Part shown: one piece after another, positions 4,986 through 5,486 of the stretch
Numbering within the stretch: position 1 is the stretch's first letter
How the letters are laid out: every line of letters begins with the position of its first letter
DNA from: JAWXVE01 sp044425555
Lineage (GTDB): Bacteria > Bacillota > Clostridia > Lachnospirales > Lachnospiraceae
DNA length: 5,486 bases
Reading direction: 5' to 3'
Assembly: GCA_044425555.1 (NCBI GenBank)
Contig: JAWXVF010000294.1
Coordinates: 1-5,486 of the forward strand
Translations under genes and position numbers: made by a program
Notes under the pieces: generated by a model
What the model saw: only the letters and a program-made list of their open reading frames with translations
Database searches by the model: none
What the model was told of the DNA's origin: nothing

Positions 4986-5146
4986 CCATATTATGGCCAG
5001 TAAATCCTCTGATAGTGATTCCAGCGAGTACAATAATGTAAATGTTATGCTGACACTGCAGCACATATAATATCTTTTCCAGACTCTACATAATTCGCAT
5101 GGCCAGATACTTCCACGTAATCCCTTCTTACTACTACTCGAATCAA
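4986..5146 (-). pseudogene. Frameshifted Prp-type cysteine protease (DUF464/YsxB-like), phage version
   Basis: Prp is a cysteine protease that trims ribosomal protein L27 in Bacillota; phage versions process head proteins. From a TTG at 5146, 7 nt after a GAGGAG site, the frame reads MIRVVVRRDYVEVSGHANYV, then ESGKDIICAAVSA, and stops at TAA (5045-5047) after 33 aa. SGHAxYxExGKDIxCAAVSA is the active-site signature, with catalytic His16 and Cys28 twelve residues apart as in the family. In the next frame the similarity resumes as ITFTLLYSLESLSEDL, matching the helix that follows the Cys in Prp. Loss of one T at TCAGCA(T)TAACA explains both the stop and the shift. The usual length is about 105-110 aa; here it ends near residue 54 by fusion to portal-like sequence. 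An intact gene is very unlikely. Confidence 0.75.
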
Positions 5147-5174
5147 ATAATAGCTCCTCTTTAAAAATGAGTAC

Positions 5175-5209
5175 AAAAATACCACCTACTCTTTCGAATG
5201 GGTGGTATT
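5175..5209 (-). terminator. Intrinsic terminator after the 55-aa gene
   Basis: On the minus strand AATACCACC (5209-5201) pairs perfectly with GGTGGTATT (5186-5178) over 9 bp with a 14-nt loop, running into a TTTTT tract (5179-5175). The first stem arm overlaps the TAA of the 55-aa gene. The plus strand lacks a following T-tract, so it acts on the minus strand only. Confidence 0.8.
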
Positions 5210-5375
5210 AATCTTCTCTATGATTTTGACATTGCAAACATATCTCTTCGTAATTATCTATATCTATAATTTCTTTCGGCATTGTATGATTGGGCGCCAA
5301 GTGTTCAGCGACCATACTTATATCAAAACATATTGTATCATCTATTTGCATATTCATTAGTGGACATTTATTCAT
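5208..5375 (-). CDS. Small Cys-containing protein, 55 aa, unknown function
   Basis: An ATG at 5375 follows AAAGAGGTG by 7 nt, and the frame runs 55 codons to TAA. The protein begins MNKCPLMNMQIDDTICFDIS and ends with EEICLQCQNHRED. Cysteines at 4, 16, 46 and 49, the last two as C-x2-C next to a His, could bind a metal ion. I do not recognise the family. It overlaps the stop of the upstream gene by 8 nt (ATGAATAA), a sign of translational coupling, and its own stop lies inside a terminator stem, so it is the last gene of its transcript. Proximity to phage head-gene fragments makes a phage origin likely but not shown. Confidence 0.7.
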   Translation of the reverse strand: MNKCPLMNMQIDDTICFDISMVAEHLAPNHTMPKEIIDIDNYEEICLQCQNHRED

Positions 5376-5486
5376 ACTTTTTCACCTCTTTCATTAACTC
5401 TTGTGTTGCACTATCATATTGAGTAGAACTAAAAGCCGTCCTAATATTATTATCTTTAGTATCAATAAAAACAGCTCCATCTTCGC
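5368..5486 (-). CDS. 3' end of an unidentified gene (38 C-terminal residues visible)
   Basis: The frame is open from the window edge to TAA at 5368-5370. It reads EDGAVFIDTKDNNIRTAFSS followed by a charged helix ending KEVKKYE. The DGAVFID...IRTAF pattern could be the final strands of a small enzymatic domain, such as the nuclease-like domains often fused to phage minor head proteins, but too little is visible to assign it. The stop overlaps the start of the 55-aa gene, so both are on one message ending at the terminator at 5175-5209. Confidence 0.6.
   Translation of the reverse strand, partial: EDGAVFIDTKDNNIRTAFSSTQYDSATQELMKEVKKYE

Noticed and set aside
4876..5070. Plus-strand open frame of 64 codons opposite the Prp/portal chimera.
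   Set aside because: A mirror frame; the opposite strand carries recognisable phage motifs and this one carries none.
1..5486. CRISPR array within the window.
   Set aside because: No regularly spaced direct repeats of 25-40 bp are present; an array, if any, is expected beyond position 1, after the remaining cas genes.

Overview
The window is AT-rich with short, Shine-Dalgarno-led genes, and every gene I can support lies on the minus strand. Base composition, strong AAGGAGG-type ribosome binding sites, the family of the insertion sequence and the style of the phage genes point to a low-GC Bacillota, probably a gut clostridium of the Lachnospiraceae type. The taxonomic guess is an inference, not a measurement.

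Reading 5'->3' along the minus strand (window right to left): (1) 5486-5208 holds the 3' end of an unidentified gene and an overlapping 55-aa Cys-containing protein, closed by an intrinsic terminator. (2) 5146-4696 is phage debris: a frameshifted Prp-type cysteine protease, a piece that looks like the C-terminal part of a phage portal, and a piece of a Mu gpF-like minor head protein, joined by deletions and carrying stop codons. (3) 4637-4482 is an intact 51-aa small gene. (4) 4473-2604 is a complete 1870-bp ISLre2-family insertion sequence with 25-bp imperfect terminal inverted repeats and a 9-bp target duplication. It carries a 481-aa transposase and about 310 bp of highly structured non-coding DNA. 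(5) 2435-2199 encodes an unrecognised acidic protein of up to 78 aa. (6) 2079-1 is the first 693 codons of Cas3, the HD nuclease/DEAH helicase of a type I CRISPR-Cas system, probably I-C. It has its own promoter; the other cas genes and the array would lie beyond position 1.

The most interesting signal is in the non-coding end of the insertion sequence. It carries a consensus sigma-A promoter (TTGACA, 16 nt, TATAAT) pointing out of the element toward the small gene and cas3, with a second weaker one downstream in the same direction. The strong promoter lies in one arm of a 27-bp near-perfect inverted repeat; the other arm repeats the -35 box facing the opposite way, ahead of a plus-strand terminator. 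At the other end of the element, a 12-bp inverted repeat could hide the transposase ribosome binding site only in transcripts that enter from outside. The window therefore suggests an insertion sequence that protects itself from read-through and may drive a neighbouring CRISPR-Cas operon next to a decayed prophage.
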